Source: Thiohalospira sp046546335 (GTDB taxonomy: Bacteria > Pseudomonadota > Gammaproteobacteria > Thiohalospirales > Thiohalospiraceae). Taken from it: DNA of 11,579 bases. Each line of letters starts with the position of its first letter. The first letter of the stretch is position 1. The notes under the pieces are model-generated. The model searched no databases. It was given only the letters and a program-made list of their open reading frames with translations, and was not told where the DNA came from. This document shows positions 1-8,070 of this stretch, piece after piece. Where the stretch lies: the NCBI RefSeq assembly GCF_046546335.1, contig NZ_JBKGYA010000056.1. One strand, 5' to 3'. Position numbers and translations under genes: made by a program.

Positions 1-441
1 CGGGGCCGGGCCGGCGGCATCGAAGGCGTCCACCAGGATCAGGTCCCAGTCGGCACCGGGGTTGAGCCAGTCGGCGCCATCGCCCACGTGGACCGCCAGG
101 CGCGGGTCTTCGGGCAGGCCGAACCAGCGGCGGGCGATGACCGGCATCTCCGGGTCGCTGTCCACCGCCGTGATGGTGGTCCGGGGCAGGCGGGCCAGGA
201 GGTAGCGCACCAGACTGCCGCCGCCCAGGCCGATGAGCAGCACCCGGGCCGGCGCGGGATGCCACGCCAGGGGCAGCAGCAGGGCGCGGGTGTAGGCCAG
301 GGCGAGGCGCTCCGGATCCCGCGGGTCCATGTGGCTCTGGATCGCCGCCTCGCCGGCGAAGCGCAGGCTGCGGCCACCGCGCTCGGCCACGACCTCCAGG
401 GTGCGATCCGCGTTGACACTGCGGTGGAGCACGACGCCCAC
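1..441 (-). CDS. Spermidine-synthase-like SAM-dependent methyltransferase fold protein (partial, C-terminus outside window)
   Basis: The visible 147 residues form the N-terminal half of a Rossmann-fold protein of the spermidine synthase/methyltransferase superfamily. The segment QSHMDPRDPERLALAYTR (residues 35-52) is followed by the nucleotide-binding loop LLIGLGGGSL (68-77), an acidic strand end VDSDPEM (93-99), GDGADWL (120-126) and DLILVDAFDAAG (133-144). The D138-x-x-D141 spacing resembles the DxxD gate loop of true aminopropyltransferases, but the usual proline after it is alanine. It may therefore be a spermidine-synthase-like relative rather than a bona fide SpeE. The GTG at 441 is chosen because AGGGAGGGGCGGC lies directly upstream and residues before it lack family character. 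It is divergent from the sigma-54 regulator. Family membership is fairly sure; the substrate is unknown. Nearby putrescine-forming genes make a polyamine role possible, but this is inference. Confidence 0.75.
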   Translation of the reverse strand, partial: MGVVLHRSVNADRTLEVVAERGGRSLRFAGEAAIQSHMDPRDPERLALAYTRALLLPLAWHPAPARVLLIGLGGGSLVRYLLARLPRTTITAVDSDPEMPVIARRWFGLPEDPRLAVHVGDGADWLNPGADWDLILVDAFDAAGPAP

Positions 442-579
442 GCCGCCCCTCCCTCGATCTGACGGTTTCTGCCATAGTAGGCGGTGCGGCCAGCCAGAAA
501 AAGCCCGTAAGGGCCCCACCACAAGGGGCGGACGATGGATCCGGCCCGGGCCGCGGAGATGGAGAATGGAGGAGGAACC
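442..579. promoter_or_regulatory. Divergent intergenic region between methyltransferase-like gene and sigma-54 regulator
   Basis: These 138 bases are somewhat richer in A and T than the flanking genes and must hold the promoters of both divergent genes. I see an AGGAGG ribosome binding site at 570-575 for the regulator and a GGGAGGGG stretch just before the GTG at 441. No convincing -35/-10 pair and no GG-N10-GC sigma-54 promoter could be found on either strand. The assignment as regulatory rests on gene layout only. Confidence 0.4.
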
Positions 580-1938
<1,359 letters not shown>

Positions 1939-1951
1939 GGGAGGAACAGGA

Positions 1952-1975
1952 CCCCGCCGCCGCCCGGCGGCGGGG
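1952..1975. terminator. GC-rich hairpin between convergent genes, probable bidirectional terminator
   Basis: A perfect 10-bp stem (CCCCGCCGCC / GGCGGCGGGG) with a GCCC loop lies 13 bases after the stop of the sigma-54 regulator and 7 bases beyond the stop of the convergent rhodanese gene. No clear run of T follows on the plus strand; on the minus strand only TCCTGTT follows. Position and stem strength support termination of both genes, but the lack of a U-tract leaves the mechanism uncertain. Confidence 0.55.
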
Positions 1976-1982
1976 AGGGGGG

Positions 1983-2690
1983 TCAGTCGTCCTGGACGGT
2001 GGTCAGCCCCAGGTTCTCCCAGTTCTGCATGCCCCCGCGGTACCACTTGATGCGGTCGGCGGGGTAGCCGTAGCGCAGCAGCGTCCGGATGTTGGCCGGG
2101 GACTGGCCGCACCAGGGTCCGTTACAGAAGAGCACCAGGGTCTTCGCGTCGCTGAAGTCCCACAGCCCCTCTTGCTCCTCGGCTCCGAACTGTCCGGTCA
2201 TGATGTCGTGGATGGTGAAGGGATCGGCGCCCTGGCTCTGGGAGAGGTCGGTCCAGGGGATGTTTTCCGAGCCGGGAATGGTGCCCCGTTCCACCCAGTC
2301 CTGAGTGCGGGAGTCGACGACGAGGATGGAGTCGTCCCCCTCGGAGCGGCGCCGGAGGTAGTCGAGGACCTCCAGTTCGCCGATGGTCTCTACATCGGGA
2401 TGGAGGCTGGCCGGCTGGATGCAGAAGGGCGGGCATTCCCGGGAGGTCAGGGCGTAGCGGTCGTCCACGGTGTTCTCGGTATCCTGCTCCCGGCGGATGG
2501 TCACCTTCTCGTCGTCGTGGGTGACCTCCACCTCGCCGACGGAGTCGGTGATGCCGACCTCGAGCTCACTGCTCTCCTCGTCCTCCGTCTCGATGGCGCG
2601 GGCGGAATTGTCATGGGCCTGGGTTCCGCCGGAAAGGAGCAGGCCGGCGAGCAGGGTGAGGGCGGGGGCGGTTCGTTTGCCGATTCTCAT
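1983..2690 (-). CDS. Exported rhodanese-like sulfurtransferase domain protein
   Basis: A 235-residue protein with a Sec-type signal peptide: a basic start MRIGKRT, a hydrophobic core to about residue 20 and a likely cleavage after GGTQA (residue 25). The mature protein should act in the periplasm. An acidic spacer (about 26-75) precedes CPPFCIQP (86-93) and the rhodanese domain (about 104-232). That domain contains VVDSRTQDWVERGTIPGSENIPW, the active-site loop FCNGPWCGQSP (188-198) with probable persulfide-carrying Cys189 and a second Cys194, and YRGGMQNW near the end. Such domains move sulfane sulfur or bind sulfur species. The four cysteines (86, 90, 189, 194) could form disulfides in the periplasm. 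The ATG at 2690 has AGAGGA upstream. The gene starts 62 bases after aguB on the same strand and faces the sigma-54 activator. The natural substrate is unknown. Confidence 0.88.
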   Translation of the reverse strand: MRIGKRTAPALTLLAGLLLSGGTQAHDNSARAIETEDEESSELEVGITDSVGEVEVTHDDEKVTIRREQDTENTVDDRYALTSRECPPFCIQPASLHPDVETIGELEVLDYLRRRSEGDDSILVVDSRTQDWVERGTIPGSENIPWTDLSQSQGADPFTIHDIMTGQFGAEEQEGLWDFSDAKTLVLFCNGPWCGQSPANIRTLLRYGYPADRIKWYRGGMQNWENLGLTTVQDD

Positions 2691-2740
2691 GGTTGTTTTC
2701 CTCTCATCTTCCTGAAAATGACTCGTATGCCGGAAAAGGA

Positions 2741-2753
2741 ATCCGGACCGGAT
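2741..2753. repeat. Short perfect inverted repeat at the 3' end of aguB
   Basis: ATCCGG-A-CCGGAT is a 13-base palindrome touching the aguB stop codon, followed on the minus strand by TCCTTTTCC. As RNA it could fold only as a short 4-bp stem (ATCC/GGAT) with a five-base loop before the T-rich run, so it might be a weak terminator or an operator for the rhodanese gene. It may also be chance. Confidence 0.25.
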
Positions 2754-3649
2754 CAGACATCGTTGTTGCGCCAGCGTTTCACCAGATCGCCGTAGGCGTC
2801 CACCCGGCGGTCGCGGAAGAAGGGCCACAGCCGGCGGACGGCCTCGCTGCGGCGGCGATCCACCGGGACCACCCGGACGGCGGGCGATTCCCCGTCCAGC
2901 GCTGCCAGCCACTCGCCCTGGGGGCCGCAGACGAAGCTGTGGCCCCAGAAGTCGATGCCGGCGCCGCCGGCGGGGTCGGCCTCGTGGCCCACGCGGTTGC
3001 AGGCGGCCAGGGGCAGGCCGTTGGCCACGGCATGGCCGCGCTGGACGGTCTGCCAGGCCTCGAGCTGGCGCGCCTGCTCGGCCCCGTCGTCGTCGGGGTC
3101 GGCGCCAATGGCGGTGGGGTAGAGGAGGATCTCGGCGCCGTCCATGGCCATGAGCCGCGCCGCCTCGGGGAACCACTGGTCCCAGCAGACCAGCACCCCC
3201 AGCCGCCCCACGGCGGTCTCCACCGCCCGGAAACCGGTATCGCCCGGGGTGAAGTAGAACTTCTCGTAGTAGCCGGGATCGTCGGGGATGTGCATCTTGC
3301 GGTAGGTCCCGGCGAGGGTCCCGTCGCGGTCGAGTACCACGGCGGTATTGTGGGCCAGCCCCGGGGCGCGGTGCTCGAAGACCGAACCGACCAGCACCGT
3401 CCCCGTCTCCGCCGCCAGGTCGCCCAGCCGGCGCGTGGTAGGGCCGGGCACCGGCTCGGCCCGGTCAAAGACCGCCGGGTCCTCGGTCTGGCAGAAGTAG
3501 GGGCCGTTGTGGAGCTCCGGCAGCAGCACCAGGTCGGCGCCGGCGGCGGCCGCCTCGCGCGTGCCGGCCTCGACGGCGGCCAGGGCCGCCTCGGGGTCGT
3601 CGTGGCCGGTCCCCTGGACCAGCCCGAGCTGCCAATGCTGGTCTGTCAT
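2753..3649 (-). CDS. aguB: N-carbamoylputrescine amidase
   Basis: A 298-residue nitrilase-superfamily enzyme that hydrolyses N-carbamoylputrescine to putrescine, CO2 and ammonia, the last step of the agmatine route to putrescine in the cytoplasm. The catalytic triad is visible: Glu45 in LLPELHNGPYFC, Lys118 in YRKMHIPDDPGYYEKFYF, and Cys155 in VCWDQWFPEAAR. The phrases FTPGDTGF and LLYPTAIGADP are characteristic of the AguB branch rather than of general nitrilases, and the length fits that family. The ATG at 3649 is chosen because similarity begins at QLGLVQ; an upstream extension would run through the palindromic repeat. No good ribosome binding site precedes it, so its expression may depend on aguA translation or on the upstream leader. 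It is downstream of aguA with 215 bases between them. Confidence 0.95.
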   Translation of the reverse strand: MTDQHWQLGLVQGTGHDDPEAALAAVEAGTREAAAAGADLVLLPELHNGPYFCQTEDPAVFDRAEPVPGPTTRRLGDLAAETGTVLVGSVFEHRAPGLAHNTAVVLDRDGTLAGTYRKMHIPDDPGYYEKFYFTPGDTGFRAVETAVGRLGVLVCWDQWFPEAARLMAMDGAEILLYPTAIGADPDDDGAEQARQLEAWQTVQRGHAVANGLPLAACNRVGHEADPAGGAGIDFWGHSFVCGPQGEWLAALDGESPAVRVVPVDRRRSEAVRRLWPFFRDRRVDAYGDLVKRWRNNDV

Positions 3650-3710
3650 GGCCGGATGGTAGCGCGCCCGGCCGGGGGCTCCAAGCGTGCCGGCCAGCCG
3701 GCTGCTCCGG

Positions 3711-3822
3711 GGCGGTCGGCACAAGGCGCTGATGCCAGGTACGCCGTGAAGACGTCCCTGTCGGCTCGACGGCAGCATCCCTGCTGCCGACGACCTGGCA
3801 TCAGCGCCTTGCACCGACCGCC
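3711..3822. repeat. Nested palindromic element between aguA and aguB
   Basis: Two 30-base arms (3711-3740 and 3793-3822) are inverted copies matching at 28 of 30 positions. The 52-base centre holds two further hairpins: GACG-TCCC-TGTC (3751-3762, with one G-T wobble) and CGGCAGCA-TCCC-TGCTGCCG (3770-3789, perfect 8-bp stem). Both have the same TCCC loop, which reads GGGA (a GNRA-type tetraloop) in the aguA-to-aguB transcript. The whole would fold as a long stem capped by two small hairpins. The layout resembles the short palindromic repeats dispersed between genes in many high-GC gammaproteobacteria, as I remember them; copy number here cannot be judged from one window. It could stabilise, process or attenuate the aguA-aguB mRNA. 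Confidence 0.85.
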
Positions 3823-3864
3823 GGGCCTGTTCGAGGAAAGCAGGCGGATGCTCGAGGGCCGGCC

Positions 3865-4902
3865 TCAGTCCATGTTCAGCGAGCCCCGCGGGAGCTGCAG
3901 GGTGGCGCAGTGGACCGAGCCGGCCTGGAGGAGCAGGGTCCGGGCGTCCACGCCGACCACCTCGCGCTCGGGGAAGCAGCGCTGGAGGACCGCCAGGGCC
4001 TCGCTGTCCGCGGCGTCGTGGTAGGTCGGTGCGATGACGCCGCCGTTGACCAGCAGGAAGTTGGCGTAGGTCGCCGGCAGTCGGTTGCCCTGGTCGTCGT
4101 ACTGCGGCCGCGGCCAGGGTAGGGCGTGGAGCTCGTAGGGCTCGCCCTCGGCGGTGCGCAGCTCGGCCAGCTCCCCGGCCAGGGCCGAGAGCGCCTCGTA
4201 GTGGGGATCGTCGGGGTCGTCGCAGTCCTGGTGGATCAGGGTGCCCGGGTCGGCGAAGCGGACCAGGGTGTCCACGTGGCCGTCGGTATCATCGCCCTTG
4301 AGGCCGCCGTGTTCCAGCCACAGGACCCGTTCGACTCCCAGTGTCTCGGTGAGCCAGGCCTCGGCGGTGGGCTCGTCGAGGTCGTCATTGCGACCGGGGG
4401 CGAACTGGCTGCGCCGGGTGAGCAGGAGGGTGCCGGCGCCGTCGGTCTCCACCGCGCCCCCCTCCAGGATGTGATCGTCGCGGTGGAAGGGGGCCGCGAA
4501 CCAGCCGGTGGCGGCCAGGCCGGCATTGACGGCATCGTCGCGCTCCGCCGTGTGGCGACCGCCCCAGCCGTTGAAGCGGAAGTCCAGGAGCTGGAGCTCG
4601 CCGTCGTCGCTGCGCGCCAGCGGGCCGTAGTCGCGGACCCAGGTATCGTCGAAGGGGACCTCGGCGATGCGGTACCGGCTCGGCGAGATGCCGGCCAGGC
4701 TCAGCTGGGCCCGGGTGGCGGGGGCGTGATCGCCGTCGCGACAGAGGACGAGCAGGGGTTCGAAGGGCGCGATGGCGGTGGCGAGGTTGCGGTAGGTGGC
4801 CTCGATGGCGCCGAACCATGGCGCCCACGGGCTGGCCTCGTGGGGCCAGGCGAGCAGGACGGCATCCTGTTCGGTCCATTCGGGGAGCATCCGGGACGGC
4901 AT
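3865..4902 (-). CDS. aguA: Agmatine deiminase
   Basis: A 345-residue member of the guanidino-modifying (peptidyl-arginine deiminase-like) superfamily that converts agmatine to N-carbamoylputrescine and ammonia. Visible active-site segments are FDDTWVRDYGP (84-94), ILEGGAVETDG (145-155), GDDTDGHVDT (203-212) with the catalytic His209, and GSVHCATLQLPRGS (328-341) with the nucleophile Cys332. The substrate assignment is supported by the next gene encoding AguB, which uses its product. The length is slightly short of the usual 360-370 residues. The ATG at 4902 is preferred over the in-frame ATG at 4890 because GAGGAG lies just before it. The gene is divergent from relA and starts the minus-strand unit aguA-aguB, possibly including the rhodanese gene. 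No agmatine-producing arginine decarboxylase is in the window. Confidence 0.94.
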   Translation of the reverse strand: MPSRMLPEWTEQDAVLLAWPHEASPWAPWFGAIEATYRNLATAIAPFEPLLVLCRDGDHAPATRAQLSLAGISPSRYRIAEVPFDDTWVRDYGPLARSDDGELQLLDFRFNGWGGRHTAERDDAVNAGLAATGWFAAPFHRDDHILEGGAVETDGAGTLLLTRRSQFAPGRNDDLDEPTAEAWLTETLGVERVLWLEHGGLKGDDTDGHVDTLVRFADPGTLIHQDCDDPDDPHYEALSALAGELAELRTAEGEPYELHALPWPRPQYDDQGNRLPATYANFLLVNGGVIAPTYHDAADSEALAVLQRCFPEREVVGVDARTLLLQAGSVHCATLQLPRGSLNMD

Positions 4903-4931
4903 GAACTCCTCGCGTTGCGAAGGGGCACCCT

Positions 4932-4959
4932 ACTATAACGGCGAGGCGGTGCAGTACAA
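4932..4959 (-). promoter_or_regulatory. Putative sigma-70-type promoter for aguA
   Basis: On the minus strand, TTGTAC (4959-4954) and TATAGT (4937-4932) are separated by 16 bases. This places the expected transcript start about 23 bases before the aguA ATG at 4902. The match to TTGACA/TATAAT is good for a GC-rich region, but it is a visual call only. I see no equally good pair for the divergent relA gene; TTGATG (4993-4998) and TATGGT (5014-5019) are only 15 bases apart. Confidence 0.5.
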
Positions 4960-5096
4960 CCATTCTCCATTCGGACACCCGGGGTCGGGCGGTTGATGCA
5001 CGGGAGGGACGGGTATGGTTGACTGGTCTTATCAGGAACCGCGGTGGCCGAGCGGGGTCGAAAGGTGAGAGCCCGGAGAGGGGGAGAAGAGGAGCC

Positions 5097-7307
5097 ATGG
5101 TATCCACGGTGACCCGGGAAGAACCCGCCGCGAGCGAGGAGGCGGCCTGGCTGGACGAGCTGGCATCCGGGCGCAGTGTGGATGACCGGGAACGGCTGGC
5201 CACCGCCCTGGCGCGGGCCGAGGAGGCCCACGCCGGCCAGTGGCGGGCCTCCGGGGAGCCATATATCCACCACGTGGTCGCCGTGGCCCGGATCCTCGCC
5301 GCGCTGCAGATGGATACCGAGACCCTGGTGGCGGCGCTGCTCCACGATGTCCTCGAAGACAGCGGCATCGAGCGGGCCGACCTGGCCGCGGAGTTCGGCG
5401 AGGGGGTGGCCCGGCTGGTGGACGGGGTCACCAAGATGCGCCTCATCGAGACGCTGCCCGGGGGGACCACCGAGCGCGAGGCCGCACAGGCGGAGAGCCT
5501 GCGCAAGCTCCTGCTGGCCATGGCCGAGGATGTGCGCGTCGTGCTCATCAAGCTCGCCGACCGCCTGCACAACATCCGCACCCTGGAACACCTGCCGCCG
5601 GAGAAGCAGCGCCGGATCGCCCGGGAGACCCTGGAGGTCTTCGCCCCGCTGGCCAATCGGCTGGGGATCTGGCAGGTCAAGTGGGAGCTGGAGGACCGCG
5701 CCTTCCGCTATCTGGAGCCGGCGGCCTACCACGACATCGCCACTGCCCTGGACGAGCGCCGGGTGGAGCGCGAGGCCTTTATCCGGACCGCGACGGAAGA
5801 GCTGGAGCGGGCCCTGGCGGAGGCCGGCATCGCCGGTGAGGTGGCCGGTCGCCCCAAGCACATCTACAGCATCTGGCGGAAGATGCAGCGCAAGGGCGTG
5901 GGCATCGACCAGCTCTACGACCTGCGGGCGGTGCGCATCCTGGTGGACAGCGTCGCCGACTGCTACCACGCCCTGGGCGTGGTCCACACGCTCTGGCGCC
6001 ACATCCCGCGGGAATTTGACGACTACATCGCCACGCCCAAGGAGAACAACTACCAGTCCATCCACACCGCGGTGGTCGGGCCCAGCGGGCGCACCCTGGA
6101 GGTGCAGATCCGGACCCACGACATGCACCGCCAGGCGGAGCTGGGCATCGCCGCCCACTGGCGCTACAAGGAGGGGGGCGGCCAGCGCGAGCTGGCCTAT
6201 GAACAGAAGATCGCCTGGCTGCGCCAGCTCCTGGAGTGGAAGGACGAGGAGGCCTCGGCCTCCGACTTCGTCGACCGTTTCAAGTCCGAGGCCTTCCAGG
6301 AGCGGATCTACGTGCTGACCCCGGCCGGGGAGATCGTCGATCTGCCCCAGGGGGCGACGCCCGTGGACTTCGCCTACCACATCCACAGCGAGGTGGGCCA
6401 CCGTTGCCGCGGAGCGCGCGTCAACGGCCGCATGGTCCCGCTGAACTACCCGCTGGCCAGCGGCGAGCAGGTGAGCATCCTCACCGCCCGCGGCGGGACG
6501 CCGAGCCGGGACTGGCTCAATCCGCAGCTGGGCTATGTCCATACCTCCCGGGCGCGCTCCCACATCCGCCACTGGTTCAAGCACCAGGACCGGGAGCGCC
6601 ACGTCGCCGACGGGCGTGGTCTGGTGGATCGGGAGCTCCGCCGTCTGGGTGTCCCGGATCTGCGACTGGAATCCCTGGCCGGGGAGCTCGGGCAGACCTC
6701 GGTGGAGGAGCTGCTGGCCGCTTTGGGGCGGGGCGACCTCACCAGCCTCCAGGTGGCCCGGGCGGTCCATCGGCTCCAGCCCATGACCCCGGCGGAGCCC
6801 GCCGAACCGGTCCGCCCCCGGCGCCGGGTGCCGCCGCGCCAGGCCGGGAGCGCCGACGATATCGAGGTCGAGGGGGTGGGGAACCTGGTCACGCGCATGG
6901 CCGGCTGTTGCAACCCCGCTCCCGGGGACGACATCGTCGGCTACGTGACCCAGGGTCGCGGGGTGACCATCCACCGCAGCGACTGCCCCTCCATCCTCAA
7001 CCTCGACGAGGGCAAGCGCCACCGGCTCATGGAGGTGGCCTGGGCCGGTGAGCGGGCGGCGGCCGGCTATCCGGTGGCGGTGGTCCTGCACGCCTACGAC
7101 CGGCCGGCGCTGCTGCGCGACGTCTCCACCGTGCTGGCCGATGAACGGGTCAATGTCGACTCCGTCCAGACCCGGAGCGAGGCCCGCGACGGGACCGCCC
7201 GCATGGAACTGGGGCTCTCCGTCCACGACACGGACCAGCTCAGCCGGGTGCTCAATCGGCTGGGTCAGCTCCGGGGCGTGGTGGAAGTCCAGCGGCGTGT
7301 ACAGTAG
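5097..7307 (+). CDS. relA: RelA/SpoT-family (p)ppGpp synthetase, RelA-type with apparently intact HD hydrolase site
   Basis: A 736-residue long RSH enzyme of the stringent response, making pppGpp/ppGpp from ATP and GTP/GDP on the ribosome. Domain order is complete: HD region (about 40-200), synthetase (about 245-365, GRPKHIYSIWRKMQ at 251-264, EFDDYIATPK at 306-315, YQSIHT at 319-324, EVQIRT at 335-340), TGS (about 403-463), a conserved-cysteine region (GCCNPAPGDDIVGYVTQGRG from 603, C630) and a C-terminal ACT/RRM domain (about 658-733). The EFDD motif and overall wording match RelA rather than SpoT (RxKD there). Unlike E. coli RelA, the HD site seems complete: H59, H83-D84, E87-D88 and D155 in LADRLHN. 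The ATG at 5097 follows GAGAAGAGGAGCC; an upstream in-frame start at 5019 encodes unrelated Gly/Arg-rich residues. It heads the run relA-sfsA-lolC-lolD. Confidence 0.95.
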   Translation: MVSTVTREEPAASEEAAWLDELASGRSVDDRERLATALARAEEAHAGQWRASGEPYIHHVVAVARILAALQMDTETLVAALLHDVLEDSGIERADLAAEFGEGVARLVDGVTKMRLIETLPGGTTEREAAQAESLRKLLLAMAEDVRVVLIKLADRLHNIRTLEHLPPEKQRRIARETLEVFAPLANRLGIWQVKWELEDRAFRYLEPAAYHDIATALDERRVEREAFIRTATEELERALAEAGIAGEVAGRPKHIYSIWRKMQRKGVGIDQLYDLRAVRILVDSVADCYHALGVVHTLWRHIPREFDDYIATPKENNYQSIHTAVVGPSGRTLEVQIRTHDMHRQAELGIAAHWRYKEGGGQRELAYEQKIAWLRQLLEWKDEEASASDFVDRFKSEAFQERIYVLTPAGEIVDLPQGATPVDFAYHIHSEVGHRCRGARVNGRMVPLNYPLASGEQVSILTARGGTPSRDWLNPQLGYVHTSRARSHIRHWFKHQDRERHVADGRGLVDRELRRLGVPDLRLESLAGELGQTSVEELLAALGRGDLTSLQVARAVHRLQPMTPAEPAEPVRPRRRVPPRQAGSADDIEVEGVGNLVTRMAGCCNPAPGDDIVGYVTQGRGVTIHRSDCPSILNLDEGKRHRLMEVAWAGERAAAGYPVAVVLHAYDRPALLRDVSTVLADERVNVDSVQTRSEARDGTARMELGLSVHDTDQLSRVLNRLGQLRGVVEVQRRVQ

Positions 7308-7351
7308 CCTGTGCGGTCCTGTCGGGCTGAGTAGCGGTATCGGGAGAAGGC

Positions 7352-8068
7352 GTGGAATTTGAGACCCCCCTGGAGGAAGGCATCCTGCTCCGGCGCTACA
7401 AGCGCTTCCTGGCGGATGTCCGCCGACCGGACGGCGAGGAATTCACCATCCACACCCCCAATACCGGCTCCATGCGGGGCTGTGCCGAGCCCGGTAGCCG
7501 GATCTGGTTCCGCGATGCCGGCAATCCCCGCCGCCGCTACCGGCATACCTGGGAGATCACCGAGACCCCCGACGGCACTCGTATCGGGGTGAATACCAGC
7601 CGCAGCAACGCCCTGGTCCGCGAGGCCATCGAGACCGGGCGCGTGGCCGAACTGGCCGGCTATCCGGTGGTCCGCGCCGAGGTCCCTTTGGGGGAGAGCC
7701 GCATCGATTTCGCCCTGGAGGGGGGTGAGCACCCCTGCTTCGTGGAGGTGAAGAACGTCACGCTGGCGGAGGCGGGCGTCGCCCGCTTCCCCGATGCCGT
7801 GAGCAAGCGGGGTAGCCGCCATCTGGACGAACTGGCGCGGGCGGTGGCCGACGGCGCCCGCGGGGTCATCCTCTACTGCATCCAGCGGGAGGATGCCGAG
7901 GCCATGCGGCCGGCGGACGATATCGACCCCGCCTACGGGGAGGCGCTGCGCCGGGCCGTGGCCGGCGGTGTCGAGGCCCTGGCCCTGCGCGCCTCCATCA
8001 CCCTCGAGGGCATCACCCTGGATACGCCGATCCCGGTGGAGACCGGCGCCGCCGGGGAGGCCGCCTGA
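7352..8068 (+). CDS. sfsA: Sugar fermentation stimulation protein A family (SfsA)
   Basis: A 238-residue protein matching SfsA in length (E. coli about 234) and motifs: HTPNTGSM (34-41), GVNTSRSNALV (79-89), SRIDFAL (116-122), CFVEVKNVTL (129-138) and FPDAVSKRGSRHLDEL (146-161). D119, E132 and K134 are arranged as in the PD-(D/E)xK nuclease-like fold seen in this family. SfsA was named for raising maltose gene expression in E. coli and has been described as DNA-binding; its molecular role is still unsettled. The start is GTG at 7352, preceded by GGGAGAAGG; no ATG gives the full conserved N-terminus. It lies 44 bases after relA and 2 bases before the Lol permease gene, so cotranscription is likely. 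Confidence 0.93.
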   Translation: MEFETPLEEGILLRRYKRFLADVRRPDGEEFTIHTPNTGSMRGCAEPGSRIWFRDAGNPRRRYRHTWEITETPDGTRIGVNTSRSNALVREAIETGRVAELAGYPVVRAEVPLGESRIDFALEGGEHPCFVEVKNVTLAEAGVARFPDAVSKRGSRHLDELARAVADGARGVILYCIQREDAEAMRPADDIDPAYGEALRRAVAGGVEALALRASITLEGITLDTPIPVETGAAGEAA

Positions 8069-8070
8069 GC

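Noticed and set aside
498..514. GCCC-TTAC-GGGC followed by TTTTT on the minus strand, a mini terminator
   Set aside because: The stem is only 4 bp and it lies upstream of, not downstream of, a minus-strand gene. It could be a leader attenuator, but the evidence is too weak.
2691..2752. Search for a sigma-54 promoter (GG-N10-GC) before the rhodanese gene
   Set aside because: The best candidate, CCGGCATACGAGTCATTTTC, lacks GC at the -12 position, so a direct link from the neighbouring activator is not supported by sequence.
5041..5072. A stretch resembling the D-arm region of tRNA-Ser or tRNA-Leu (GGTGGCCGAGCGG then TCGAAAGG) upstream of relA
   Set aside because: No anticodon arm, T-arm or acceptor stem follows, and the relA ribosome binding site begins within about 20 bases. 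It is either coincidence or an unprovable remnant.
4701..7226. An 841-codon open frame on the strand opposite relA, aguA and their spacer
   Set aside because: It spans two real divergent genes and their promoter region, its product is low-complexity and has no recognisable motif, and relA on the other strand is unmistakable. It is a GC-driven antisense shadow.
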